Assembly (NCBI GenBank): GCA_903813345.2
Contig: CAIIXF020000010.1
Coordinates: 25,566,425 to 25,630,424 of the forward strand
DNA: 64,000 bases
Direction: 5' to 3'
Source of the DNA: Owenia fusiformis
Lineage: Eukaryota; Annelida; Polychaeta; Sabellida; Oweniidae
Shown: one piece after another, positions 52,444-64,000 of the stretch
Position numbering within the stretch: the first letter of the stretch is position 1
Layout of the letters: each line of letters begins with the position of its first letter
The notes under the pieces: model-generated
The model's input: the letters and a program-made list of their open reading frames with translations, nothing else
Told to the model about the DNA's origin: nothing
Databases searched by the model: none
Position numbers and translations under genes: made by a program

Positions 52444-54440
52444 CTTAATTCCAGTTTATCTAGAGGCGGGCAAAACGCCAGATTCAGTTCTCTATTTGAG
52501 GTGTCAGTTTCAGAGTATCGCAAGGTTCGAAAGTTGCATTTTTGTCTACTTTGATTGATTGATCGATTTCAATTTACTTTTATGATTTGTATGTCAATAA
52601 CATTTGTTACCCATAGTTATACGCTCGTATGTAACATCTGAGGTAACATGTTGTTCTGCATACTTGCATAACCATCATGTAATATTCACTGCCATGTAAA
52701 TCTTCCATTTCGGAAACAAAATGGAGCCGCCTCGAAGGTACGGTTTTCTCCTTCATACCGTAGCATAAACGTCAGCATCACACTGAAACACTGAACTGGA
52801 CACCCTGACAACGTCAGATACCATTGGCACAAATGGCGGACGTAACCGTCGCTTCAACTCGTTAACTACTTGGTTTTCATTTCATGGGACATAACCAGAA
52901 ACATTAATTTACTGTGCAATAATAATACGTTATGGGGAAATTTAGATTTTTCCTTATTATAAACGTCACCCATAAATGTAAAATTGATTTGTCAAAATAA
53001 AAATCTCCCTTTTATAAATGTGTGACGATCTATAATATACTAATACTATAATAGGTCTTGACACAACGACCTCGAGCTTGTGAACCATTGAGTATTGTTC
53101 CGGGATCGGGCCTTTTATATTTAACGGAAGAGGGGAAACCCCCCAGAGCTTTAGCGATGACTGACATATTACATGGTGTCCAACCCAAACGCTCTTGCAT
53201 GCACGACGGAGCGTTTCATTCACGCGGAAACGCTGCGGCTAATGAAGATCCCACTATGACTGTAAGTATTGTTTCACTCGTTTCTCTTACATATCCTACG
53301 TTATGGTGACATATTATGTACCATTCGATGAACAATACCCTGAGCAAAGATCTTATTTATTCAACTTCTGGTTGTAAACTGTTATTTGCTTGATCAAAGC
53401 TCCGTGGTGAAGATCGAACGAATCTGAAGTTGACAAATTGACCACAAATTAAATTAGTATTTATATAAAAACGTCAACCTTTCTGTCAAAGTAGTAGATC
53501 ACACAAACTGGTATATTCTCATTTCCTAAAATCCCAGTCCAAATCCATTACTTGTTCTCGAGAAATCGCTTGTTTTCTGGAAACGCTCCATCGATCACGA
53601 TTTTAGAAACGCTTTTACCATTTTGTTTTGATATTATTTTCAGATTATTAGAGAAGAGTTCGGAATCGAATCTATCTCTCAAAAACGTGTTGTACTTGTT
53701 AGGCAACCTGGTGGTGCTACACGTGCAACTACCCGACTAGCCTACATTAGATGATGTTATGCCTACACGTGTGCTAAAACATAAAACTAAATGACAAAAA
53801 ACAAAATGTTTATATAACTTTAGTTAGTTAATTAAAAAAAATAGAGAATTAGTTAAACTTTTTCATTAATTAATTAGTTAATGTTTTCATTAATTAATTA
53901 GTTAAACTTTTTCATTTTTTCTGTATAAGCTGTACAACTTGCCCGAATGTGGGATATAAGTATTATAAATTTTCGGTCATCAAATCACAATTACGATAAT
54001 GTATGGTGTGTTGAAGCATTGAAATTTGACCAAAATATGCGTTGGTGCTCTTAAATCCCGGCTCAACTAATCACATATCTGAGTCTCGATAAAAGGGGTT
54101 TTGAACGGTAGAATGACAAATACGTTTATGAATTTTGATAACTATACTGCGTCAAGCTCTTCCTTCAAACGTCAACAGCAAGCCAAGTACAACATGAAAA
54201 TTAGTACCGTGGGTACTGGGCTCACATGGTTTCAGAAAAAACGAATATAATTTTTTGCTGATTTTTTGTAACAAAATTATTTCAAGCCACTTGCCACTAT
54301 TTTGGACTGACTGAGAGACATATGGACAAATCGATGTTAAGTAAAATGGCTGAGAAAAAAAACGGATATAATTTTTTGCCAATTCTTGTTTAGTTGTGTC
54401 TTTACTTCACTTCTCAAAAATGAATAAAAAAAAGATTTAC
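52444..54440. other. Upstream region of the fucosyltransferase gene
   Basis: No gene recognised. It presumably contains the promoter and any 5' UTR exon, but no TATA box can be assigned. 53140-53240 and 54060-54185 match the repeat module upstream of BUD13. 53820-53935 is an AT-rich stretch of TTAATTAATTAGTTAA words. A plus-strand frame at 53058-53309 is probably accidental. Confidence 0.45.
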
Positions 54441-56519
54441 CAAAAACAAATGACTAATATTTTGAAATAATGTTCTAATTTCATACTTTAAAAGAGACAA
54501 TTACAGGTAACTTTTCATACTCCACATGTGTCTTTAATAAGATGTGAAAGATGACAGACAGCACCAAGAGCAAACATAAAAATTAGCAGATGTGACAGAT
54601 TTCAGTACACAAATAAAATACAGTGCTGTTTGGAGCCAAAACTTGCAATATATATGACTAGATGTGACAACATCATAGCTGAGACAATTGTATGTAATAC
54701 TTCTAAATGAAGCCATCTCGACTTTTCAAAAAATAAATTTAAAAAAAGATTTTCCCAAAACAATTGACTATTATTTCAAAATAATGTGATGGCATTCGGT
54801 ATAGGAATAGAATACAGGGCTGTTTAGAGCCAAAACTTTCAATATCTACGACTAGATGTGACAACATCATAGCTTAGACAATTGTATGTAATACTTCTAA
54901 ATGAAGCCATCTCGACTTTTCAAAAAATAAATTTAAAAAAAGATTTTCCCAAAACAATTGACTATTATTTCAAAATAATGTGATGGCATTCGGTATAGGA
55001 ATAGAATACAGGGCTGTTTAGAGCCAAAACTTGCAATATCTTTAACTTGATGTGACAAAATCATAGGTGAGACAATTGTTCGTAATACTTCTTAATGAAG
55101 CCATCTTGACTTCGAAAAATAAATTAATAAAAAGGTTTCACAAAACAATCCACTACTATTTCAAAATAATGTGGTGGATTTCAGTATAGGATGGAATAAA
55201 AGGCTGTTTAGAGCCAAAACTTGCAATATCTTTAACTAGATGTGACAAAATCATAGGTGAGACGCTGGTTGAAGCTGGCGAGGCTGGAGAAAGAATAGCA
55301 GTCCAGCAGGCGACCCGTTACAGAAATACCCTTTATCTGGTACTCTCCGCTGAGAACATCATAGAAAAAGAAAAAAAATGAAAAAACTGATTTGAAAAGC
55401 GATCTATTTTCCTTTTTATGACCGCCATTTTTGTTTAAGACAATTTTCTAAAATTTCAAAGATTGTATCAGTTAGAGCATTATAGTGGGCACATATTCTG
55501 AAAAATTCAAAAGATTCTGTTCAGTGACCTTCCCTACGCTCCTACTTTTAGCTTTTTTTCAGTCACACTTTCAAAGGGCTAAAAAGGTTATTTCATCATG
55601 TTTAGGGTCATTCTGACCATCCACATTGTGATCCTGGTCATGTAAATGATATGTGGAAATAGTTAAATTGACTGGAGGCCAAACCAGAGCTCTGTTATCT
55701 TTGTTCAAAAAATGTCCAAAAATGCAAAAAAAAATTTCACTTCCTGTTTCGTCATTTCCTGTTAACTTCCATGGCACCTTAATGAAGACATCTCTACTTC
55801 TCAAAAAAAGAAATAAAAAAAAGATTTCCCTAAATCAACTGACTATTATTTCAAAATAATGTGATGGCATTCAGTATTGGAATAGAATACAGGGCTGTTT
55901 AGAGCCAAAACTTCCAATATCTTTAACTTGATGTGACAAAATCATAGGTGAGACAATTGTTTGTAATACTTCTTGATGAAGCCATCTCGACTTGTTTAGT
56001 TGTATCTTTACCTAATTTCTCAAAAAATAAATTAAAAAAAGATTTACCCAAAACAAATGACTATTATTTTGAAATAATGTGCCAATTTCATATTTTCAAA
56101 GAGACAATTACAGGTAACTTTTCATACACCACATGTGTCTTTAACAAGATGTGAAAGATGACAGACTGCACCAAGAGCATACAAAAAAATTAGCAGATGT
56201 GAAGGATTTCAGTACACAAATAAAAAGTCAATGCTGTTTGGAGCACCTTAATGAAGACATCTCTACTTCTCAAAAAAAATAAATAAAAAAAGATTTCCCT
56301 AAATCAACTGACTATTATTTCAAAATAATGTGATGGCATTCAGTATTGGAATAGAATACAGGGCTGTTTAGAGCCAAAACTTCCAATATCTTTAACTTGA
56401 TGTGACAAAATACAGTGCTGTTTGGAGCACCTTAATGAAGACATCTCTACTTCTCAAAAAAAATAAATTGGAGCCAAAACTTTCAATATCTATGACTAGA
56501 TGTGACAACATAGCTGAGA

Positions 56520-56848
56520 CAATACTCCTATTCGCGATAAGAGTTCAGGTGGTAATTTACATAAATATCTCCCATGATGCATCGCTTTGGAAGGGACAAA
56601 TTTTCATTGGCCCGCCGAACGAGTCGATTACTCTGAACGTTTCTGAGCTTCCGATCTTCCATCAGCCCTCAAGCATAGTTATATTATCCAATCTATTCAA
56701 TAATCAGAAAGATAATCGGAGATTCAAAGTAACATTATTTATATTTTTCGATATTCGATGGCGTCTGAGCAATTTATGGGATATCAGTGACGTCACTGGA
56801 ATTGGATGGCATTTTAACTACACATTACTTCGGATTTGGGGATTATAG
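56520..56848 (+). CDS. Possible orphan coding segment, unknown
   Basis: A plus-strand frame inside an insertion in the repeat array encodes VVIYINISHDASLWKGQIFI, then GPPNESITLNVSELP and FNYTLLRIWGL, ending at a TAG. Composition is protein-like, with several N-x-S/T sites (NIS, NES, NVS, NYT). AGAGTTCAG|GTGG could be an acceptor at its start. I do not recognise the domain. It may be a terminal exon of a secreted protein carried in by a duplication, or chance. Confidence 0.2.
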
Positions 56849-57474
56849 CTCAAAAAGCTTTGTCATATATCTTAATTACATACATACCTATCGTTTGTGC
56901 AAATGAAACTCTACATAAATGTTTAATAGAGCCGCAGTGCGGCATTGAAAATAGCACCCCTGTGTAATCCAATGGGAAAGAACCCGGATGCAGATGAAGT
57001 TGTACCATACATGAGAGCTCTTCAAACGAGAGGTTGCTTAACTGAACGAAATTAAACCTTATCGCGTATTGGTATATTGTATGTAATACTTCTTAATGAT
57101 GCCATCTTGACTTCTCAAAAAATAAATTAAAAAAAAGATTTATCCAAAACTAATGACTAGTATTTTAAAATAATGTTCCAATTTCATACTTTCAAAGACA
57201 ACTACAGGTAACTTTTCATACTCCACATGTGTCTCTAACAAGATGTGAAAGATGACAGACTGCACCATGCCCATATGTAAAAATAAGCATATGTGCCGGA
57301 TTTCAGTACAAAAATAAAATACAGTGCTGTTTGGAGCCAAAACTTTCAATATCTACGACTAGATGTGACAAAATCATAGGTGAGACAATTGTATGTAATA
57401 CTTCTTAATGATGCCATCTCGACTTCTCAAAAAATAAATTTAAAAAAAACTATAGAGGCCTCACTTTATCCAGC

Positions 57475-58317
57475 TTGCTAGGAAAAGTATTTACCTCAAT
57501 AATGAACAATAGATTAAACAAATATCTCACAATGGAAAATGTATTGACTGCCAATCAAATAGGCTTTCAAAAAAACAAAAGATGTACGGATCACATATAT
57601 GTTCTTAATTTTATTATTAGAAAATTTAAGTCTCAGAAACTGTACACATGTTTTATGGATCTAAAGAAGTGTTTTGATTCACTCTGGCGAAATGGTATAT
57701 TCTTTAAAATGTATGAAAGTGGTATTAGCTCTCAATGTATCAGAATAGTGCAAAACATGTATGCATGTACACAGTCACGAGTTAAGTGTGCTGACGCTAA
57801 TGGTAACAAGGTATTTACAGAATATTTTGAAACCACAGTTGGTACAAGGCAAGGTGACTGTGTTAGTTCCACAATGCTGAATATATTTATAAATGATATA
57901 GAATCAAACTTATGTAAGAAAAAATGTAAAGCTATACGATTAGATGATGTTTCCACAAACTTTCTGGCCTTTGCCGATGATATTGTACTTATGAGTTCAT
58001 CAGAGTCTGGCCTACAGAACTGTTTAAATGCATTTAGAAAGTATTGTTCTGACTGGAAATTACAGGTTAATCTTAGTAAAACAAAAGTTATGGTCTTTAA
58101 TACCACTAGTATGAACCATGTATTTTATTTTGGTAATAATAAGATTATTGAAACTAAAAGTTATGTATACCTTGGCATCACCTTTAAGAAAAATGGTTAT
58201 TTTGTATCAGCCATGAATTTACTGAATAATAAGGCAATGAAAGCTCATTTTGCTATTAAACAAAGTTTTTATAGAATGCCAGTAAGGATACAAATGAAGC
58301 TGTATATTCCCTCATAA
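57475..58317 (+). pseudogene. LINE reverse transcriptase fragment
   Basis: 281 codons of non-LTR reverse transcriptase with the RT motifs of the fingers and palm, including the FADD catalytic pair. Upstream endonuclease and N-terminal RT parts are missing. The frame stops after RMPVRIQMKLYIPS, beyond which the downstream RT thumb is read in broken frames. Confidence 0.85.
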
Positions 58318-58436
58318 AACCAATATCATTATATGGCTCAGAGATATGGGGCGCATGTGGATTTAATAGGAAATCTAAATCCATAGAAGAAATGTTATTG
58401 AATGACAAACTCCCATTTGAACAACTGTATATAAAA

Positions 58437-58660
58437 TCTTCTGGCCTTTGCCGATGATATTGTACTTATGAGTTCATCAGAGTCTGGCCTACAGAACTGC
58501 TTAAATGCATTTAAAAAGTATTGTTCTGACTGGAAATTACAGGTTATAATCTTAGTAAAACAAAAGTTATGGTCTTTAATACCACTAGTATGAACCATGT
58601 ATTTTATTTTGGTAATAATAAGATTATTGAAACTAAAAGTTATGTATACCTTGGCATTAC
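58437..58660 (+). repeat. Direct duplication of the RT catalytic segment
   Basis: Starts TTCTGGCCTTTGCCGATGAT and matches 57959-58180 with very few differences (one is a 2-base insertion near GTTATAATC). The two copies are about 478 bp apart, so the FADD segment is present twice. Confidence 0.85.
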
Positions 58661-58776
58661 AATAATAGAATTATTATACTGTTGTAAAGGCTATCTGTGA
58701 ATTCTGTGGAATATCAACTTTTATCGAAGATAAAGATAGTTTTGATCAAACAGATGCAAGCATATTAATCAAAACC

Positions 58777-59319
58777 TTGAAAAACAAATTATTTAATAAA
58801 TATCAAGAACTTTTCTTTCAAAAAATTAATGTAGCTGAAAATAAACCATCTCAAACCAGAGTGTATAGAACAGTAAAGAAAATGTATAAACAAGAGAAAT
58901 ACCTTAATATTAATAATGATTCCCACAGAGAGGCTATAACAAGGACTAGGAGCTCATGTCATAACTTTCCTATAGAAATGGGAAGGAGATTCAAAATTGC
59001 AAAAGAAAAGCAATATTGCTATTTATGTGACTCCAAAGAAATTGGTGATGAGTACCATGTGCTTTTCAAATGCAACTATGAAAAACTTATAAATATACGT
59101 AAAGACTTTATTTTTGGTATAAGACAGATTAAAGAACAGTTTATACAATTTAATAACAAACATCTATTTAGTTATTTACTAATGAGCCACGGCAATGAAC
59201 TAATGAATCCATGGGGTGAATTCCTAAACAAAATGAACCTAACTGTTGACACTCATAAAATACTTAGAAATAAAAATAATTTACTGAAATGGTTCCAAAA
59301 GAAAGGTGATGCCAAGTAA
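58777..59319 (+). pseudogene. LINE ORF2 C-terminal segment with cysteine motif
   Basis: 180 codons encoding the C-terminal part of the LINE protein, with CYLCDSKEIGDEYHVLFKC (C-x2-C...H-x4-C). This motif type is usual at the end of non-LTR ORF2 proteins. The stop is TAA, and the 3' UTR runs to about 59505. Confidence 0.75.
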
Positions 59320-59979
59320 GCAAGCAATATGATTATCTCATTTATATACTGCTCATAAATATTACTATACCCTTTGTGTCTTTGTATGCATGTTTCCTCA
59401 TTGTAAACAACCATATATATTATACCTTTATTGTATGTATGCATGTTTCTTTATTGTAAATGACCAATACTCCAGAAGGAGATACGGAACAATAAAGTAC
59501 TATCTTATCTCTACTATTATTTTAAAATAATGTGATGGCATTCAGTATAGGAATAGAATAGAGCCAAAACTTGTGATATCTTTAACTTGATGTGACAAAA
59601 TCATAGGTGAGACAATTGTTTGTAATACTTCTTAATGAAGCCATCTTGACTTCTCGAAAAATAAATTAAAAAAGTTTCACAAAACAATTCACTACTATTT
59701 CAAAATGATGTGATGGATTTCAGTATAGGATGGAATAAAAGGCTGTTTAGATCCAAAACTTGCAATATCCTTAACTAGATGTGACAAAATCATAGATGAG
59801 ACAATTGTATGTAAATACTTCTTAATGAAGCCATCTTGACTTGTCAAGTTGTATCTTCATTTCTTCAAAAAATAAATTAAAAAAAGATTTACCCAAAACA
59901 AATGACTAGTATTTTGAAATAATGTTCCAATTTCATACTTTCAAAGAGACAATTACAGGTAGCTTTTCATACTCCACAT

Positions 59980-62900
59980 CACGCGGTAGTATCTCTTCGG
60001 GACGTATCGAAACCACTCCGTCCCGAAAAACCGTTAATTTGAATTTAAAACCTACCCCAGTGTTTGAAAATAAAGGATCGGAGTCTCACACTTCACCGTT
60101 ATTCTTCAAACTTGTTCCGTACAAAGCTTCACAGAAATACCTTTCTGTCGATACATTGTTTTCGTGTACAAAGTACCTCGTTTTAGTGGCGTTTTGGTCC
60201 CCAGCTGTGAGATAAAGCAAATTTTCATAACTTTCAACTGTAAGTCAAGTTATCTCGCCAGTCTTTTACCCATACTCGCCCATAATACAGAATGGACTCC
60301 TATTACAACCTTCCATCGCTACGTCTTGATTTTTGGGTATCAAACGCAGCAGTTTCTAAATTATCCACACATCTCTTCAAATCTGACCAATACGACCCGT
60401 CATCTTCCACTACGCTCCGCCGAGTCTATCACTATACACGTAGAGTTGCATTCTAAAACAATTTGTCCATCGATGTGTCCGTTTGTAGGTTGCCATTGTC
60501 GATTCTAAATACCAATCGGATTGTGTTTTAAGATTTACCCATTCTTGTCCATTTTCAATATACCTATAAAAGGGTGGTCCAAAATCTCCCTAAAATTTAG
60601 ATTTCCCGATATTGCAATATAAAGATTTTAATTACTGAACAATTGAAAATATTTTTAAGAAACGTTTAAAGTGCCCTATCCTTGAAAAAATGTTAAAATG
60701 CGAAAGGATGGGTGATGTCAATTATATTATTTTCAGCATAACGTTAGAAACATGTATCATTTTATATGGTACACGTTTCATAATGTAATCCAATGGAATC
60801 ATACAGAAGAAAGGTTGACACACAACAGTTAGAATCTTTATATTACATTATCAGACCAAGTCAGTAGATGTTGTTTATATACCAATTAGTGTTGTATGAT
60901 GATGCATTCTTTATATGAATCTAGAAATGTTTTTGTGCCAATATTGCTCAATTTTGATAACATCTCCGTTATTTTGAAATTAAGCGTGGCAAAGTTTCCC
61001 GATGGATTTAGCTAAAAAAAGTGGTGCCTGTAGGCTTATTGAAAATCATACACGATGAAGAAAAAATACATATTCCTGAAATACAACAGTTTAATTTTGA
61101 GTTATAAACCATATATGAAAACGGCATATTTGTCAAAATTACCAAAACTTCAAGTGAGACGCGTGGCAAAATTTCCCAGGGGTCTAGAGTGGAAATATTT
61201 GTACCAAGAGTCAATTTGTAACTAGAATCTATCAGATGACAGATTTTTGGAAAATTTTGCAGATTTGGATCAACTTTTTGTTAAATAAAGATGGCAAATT
61301 CAGCTGTCTACTGTACCTAACTTGTACTTTTTCTAGTACTCAGATTGATGGATATTCTGTTGTATGACATGCAACAAACATATCAATTCTCATGGGTTTA
61401 CATGGGAATGTCGATTTTCAAAAATTCATCAGATTTATCATCCATTTTCGATCTATTGTAATTGAGGAAAACATCAAGAAAATTTGGAGGTATTGGGAAT
61501 AAAGTCAAGTTATATTTCCGTCAATTTTATAAGTATTTCCCCCGCAGGTTATGTGGATAAAAATTCAAACATAAATAGGCTTTAACACGTAGTTCAATGG
61601 GGAGCTAAGGTTGCCAAACTTATGGAGGGGACAGTATCATGTAAACAGGCCTGTCAACTGTCCCGCAATTTGCGTATTTGTCACGCATTTGCTGAAGAAT
61701 TTGAAGTCACGCCAGTTTTTTTTGCGCGAAAAATTTGAGGTGTTCAAAGTTTGGCAAAGGTGCACAAACTTTGGCCAAAGGTGTTTAAAAGTTGGCCAAA
61801 GGTGTTCAAAATTTGGACAAAAGTGTTCAGATTTGGACTTAGGTGTCCAACATTTTGAAGTCACTCATATTAGGTGGTCCCAAGTTGACAGCCCTGTGTA
61901 AAAGTATATTTTGTCACCAATTACACGAAACCTGCTACTGCATTATTGAAACTATTATCCCGGTAAAGGACATGTTTCAGATTCTATTACCGCCTCCCCA
62001 TGAAAAAATATAAATTCATCTGATATTTCAAAATCAAATGTACAGGTTTAATTATAACATTTATGTGTACACTTGTATCCTGTTGACCTATATTCAGCAC
62101 TGTATTGATGGTTAGACCATTTATTGTTGTCATATTCAATGCATGAAGTGAGAGGCGTGTGTGCTACTAACGAGAAAGTAATTTTGTGTCTATCAAAATC
62201 CATTTGCATCCTACGCATCCCAATTTCTTATCCAAATATGCTGTTAAATTATGTAATATAATATTATAATCTTTAGATTTACAAAGTTGTATGATATTTG
62301 ATAAATGCAAAAGTTGTTTTCTGGAGCATTTTTCTCTAGCCGTTTTGTAGGGAAAAATCTATGAAAAAATTGTATAATCTTTTAATTTTAAGTATGACCT
62401 GAACCAACCTCAAACTTCATATTTGCACATCTGATGTGATATACCATTTGTGTCATTTTGTGAAAATATTTAGTTTGAGGTCCGTTCAGGTCATAGTGTA
62501 TTTTTGTTATTTTTGTGATAATCAATGGAAACCAATGGCCACTTTTGAGATATGATGATATCCCTATGTTAAGTCAATGGTGCACATCTCTATGTTAGTC
62601 AATACACCCTTGCTGAACTAAATTACCAAAATCTCAGCCTATGTGTGTCCAAACACTTAGATATTTTCTAATACATTTTGTGACACTGTATTCTTCATTT
62701 TACACCTAATAATAATTGATTCTGCCCATGGGGGTATTTGCCTCTTATTGCACCCCGCCCTTTCAAATGATTACACTGATTGCACTGGAAGAAAGTATTT
62801 AACTCTTCAGTGAGAAGGTAGCTTACTTCATCTTACCGCCATTTCGAGTTCGTAGAAGTTTCAGTTATGGTAAGGACAAACAGAACACTGTGTTTCTATA

Positions 62901-63986
62901 TCCCCTATTTTAATTTGCTAACTCACATTGTGTTTAGTTCTCAAGTATGATAACAAGTCAAGCATACGTCTATTGAGACAGGTTATCTTATAAAACATTG
63001 AATTCTGACATTTTTCAAATAGAAACATTGAATATAATTTTGCCTCGTCAATTCTTTAATCTTACCAGAGTTGGTAGATAGAATTTCTTAGAGTAATCAC
63101 TTGATTGATATCATCTTAATTTTATTTTCACGTAACCAAGCCTAACAAACACAACACTTGTGCCCATTGTGAAGGAAAATTCTACGCGGGGAAGGAGGAT
63201 CTGATCATACACATGAGGAGCAAACACGGGTGTAAAAGCGTAGGTGGTCCTATCAAATTATGGTCCTAGTCTCTATTGATTTATATGGTGACCTGATTAC
63301 AATTTATTTTCCTTATTATTTATACACAATCAGGGCCAGAAAGGGCCGTTAGGAAAGGGGACCATAATCCCCAGGGGACCATAATTTCTTTCACACCGGC
63401 TTTGTTAGTACTTTGCCTTGGATGTCATACAGTACATTTACACTGTGGCATGATGATGAACTTAGAAAATATGTATAGTCATGAAAAAATGTTCTTTGTG
63501 ATATAATATTGTATAGTATCATTCTGATAAGTATTACATGTTTATGTTTAGTGCATAAAATTCATAGCCAGTATTAGTCAAATTTTAAGAGATGTGTGGA
63601 TGATTTAGAAACTGCTGCGTTTGATGCCCAAAAATCAAAACGTAGCGATGGAAGGTTGTAATGGGAGTCCATTCTGAAATTATGAGCGAGAATGGGTAAA
63701 AGACTGGCAAGATAACTTGACTTACAGTTGAAAGTTATGAAAATTTGCTTTATCTCACAGCTGGGGACCAAAACGCCGCTAAAACGAGGTACTTTGTACA
63801 CGAAAACAATGTATCGACTGAAAGGTATTTCTGTGAAGCTTTGTACGGAACAAGTTTGAAGAAAAACGGTGAAGTGTGAGACTCACAATCCTTGATTTTC
63901 AAACACTGGGGTAGGTTTTAAATTCAAATTAACGGTTTTTCGGGACGGAGTGGTTTCAATACGTCCCAAAGAGATACTACCGCGTG
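59980..63986. mobile_element. 4.0-kb TIR element with CAC ends, 5-bp target duplication CACAT
   Basis: The ends read CACGCGGTAGTATCTCTTCG and its near-exact inverse. The inverted repeats are about 420-430 bp long and contain the mirrored short frames (60164-60508 against 63574-63801). CACAT stands directly outside both ends (59975-59979 and 63987-63991). Intact copies of the host repeat (near 54515, 56130 and 57220) read CACATGTGTC without interruption, confirming the empty site. A C2H2 finger exon (63138-63243) survives inside, as does a short tandem AAGGTGTTCAAAATTTGG-like stretch at 61735-61850. No transposase core seen. 60510-63000 is otherwise AT-rich. Confidence 0.88.
63138..63243 (+). 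CDS. C2H2 zinc-finger exon inside the 4.0-kb element
   Basis: The frame reads KPNKHNTCAHCEGKFYAGKE, then DLIIHMRSKHGCKS. This is a classical C2H2 finger: C-x2-C, 12 residues, H-x4-H. A donor-like GTAG|GTGGTCC follows. The 5' boundary of the exon is not clear. It may be part of a transposon-encoded protein or a captured host exon. Confidence 0.45.
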
Positions 63987-64000
63987 CACATGTGTCTCTA

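Larger units (their letters stand above)
57450..59505 (+). mobile_element. Non-LTR retrotransposon (LINE), 5'-truncated and rearranged
   Basis: Coding starts within the RT domain (RGLTLSSLLGKVFTSIMNNR). It shows block A MDLKKCFDSLW, block B GTRQGDCVSS, the catalytic FADDIVL, LQVNLSKTKVM and YLGITFKKNG. The first frame ends at 58317. 58437-58660 repeats 57959-58180 almost exactly, a direct internal duplication. A second frame, 58777-59319, holds the C-terminal motif CYLCDSKEIGDEYHVLFKC. The element ends near 59505 after GATACGGAACAATAAAG. It splits a unit of the 194-bp array and cannot be active as it stands. Confidence 0.88.
54440..59979 (+). repeat. Array of ~194-bp repeats, broken by insertions
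   Basis: Recurring words AGCCATCTCGACTTCTCAAA, TATTTCAAAATAATGTGATG, AGAGCCAAAACTTTCAATAT and ACTAGATGTGACAA mark the unit. Three consecutive starts at 54711, 54905 and 55099 give a period of 194 bp. A longer variant adds CATACTCCACATGTGTCTTT and TTAGCAGATGTGA. The array is broken by unrelated DNA at about 55270-55780 and 56525-57080, by a LINE (57450-59505) and by the 59980-63986 element. It resumes at the extreme right edge (63992-64000). Confidence 0.85.

Noticed and set aside
53058-53309. Plus-strand ORF upstream of the fucosyltransferase as an LTR or gene start
   Set aside because: No paired LTR, no primer-binding site and no protein motif. Part of it is the repeat module shared with 33.2 kb.
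60164-60508. ORF present in two places (60164-60508 and 63574-63801), suggesting a gene family
   Set aside because: Both copies lie in the long inverted repeats of one transposon. They are mirror images without other coding signs.
61611-61901. ORF with repeated VWQRC/VGQRC/FGQKC as a Cys-rich peptide
   Set aside because: It arises from a short tandem DNA repeat (GGTGTTCAAA-like) inside the 4.0-kb element; there is no signal peptide or second copy.

Overview
The window is nuclear DNA of an animal, probably a marine invertebrate. It is AT-rich, its genes are intron-rich with GT-AG junctions, and most of the sequence is transposons and repeats. Two host genes can be rebuilt exon by exon, both on the minus strand. 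BUD13 is a subunit of the spliceosomal RES complex: 7 coding exons, 33112 down to 17563, 500 residues. The other is a GT10-family alpha-1,3-fucosyltransferase: 4 coding exons, 52443 down to 44842, 444 residues. In both, reading-frame phases agree at every junction and the summed exon length is a multiple of three. A third, unrecognised minus-strand gene with a C2H2-like zinc finger lies at 15140-13061. One of its exons has a second copy at 11613-11512. No bacterial genes, rRNA or CRISPR array were seen.

Layout. 1-5337: an inverted-repeat-bounded element that hosts a 2.6-kb transposon (906-3503, 9-bp target duplication, splitting an ORF) and an 830-bp foldback element (4007-4837). 5471-11297: four direct copies of a 1.2-1.7 kb repeat with hairpin heads, GGATA/GGAA microsatellites and TGACCT repeats. 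11300-16300: the zinc-finger gene, its duplicated exon, a truncated LINE and GC-rich imperfect repeats. 17563-33112: BUD13, whose introns hold a 2.1-kb TIR element, hairpin elements, a pogo-like MITE and a 2.17-kb array of 44-bp units. 33200-36450: MITEs and a 56-bp minisatellite. 36446-40938: a 4.5-kb TIR element inserted inside that minisatellite, carrying LINE and transposon-gene relics. 42573-44460: nested inverted-repeat elements. 44842-52443: the fucosyltransferase, with three CTCC(C/T)G-type arrays in its introns. 54440-59979 and beyond: tandem copies of a ~194-bp repeat, broken by a plus-strand LINE and by a 4.0-kb TIR element (59980-63986).

The most unusual theme is a set of three TIR elements (4007-4837, 18204-20311, 59980-63986). 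All begin CAC, share a related terminus (CAC...GG..GTATC) and are flanked by exact 5-bp target duplications (TGACT, ACATT, CACAT). For one of them, uninterrupted copies of the target repeat are present in the same window. The CAC start with 5-bp duplications recalls Transib/RAG-like elements, but no transposase core is visible, so this is inference. A second notable element (45689-47169, 5-bp duplication ATGAT) consists almost wholly of tandem copies of its own subterminal CTCCCGT motif.

Nothing suggests that the two host genes work together. BUD13 acts in nuclear pre-mRNA splicing and the fucosyltransferase in Golgi glycosylation. All assignments come from reading the sequence; no database search was possible.
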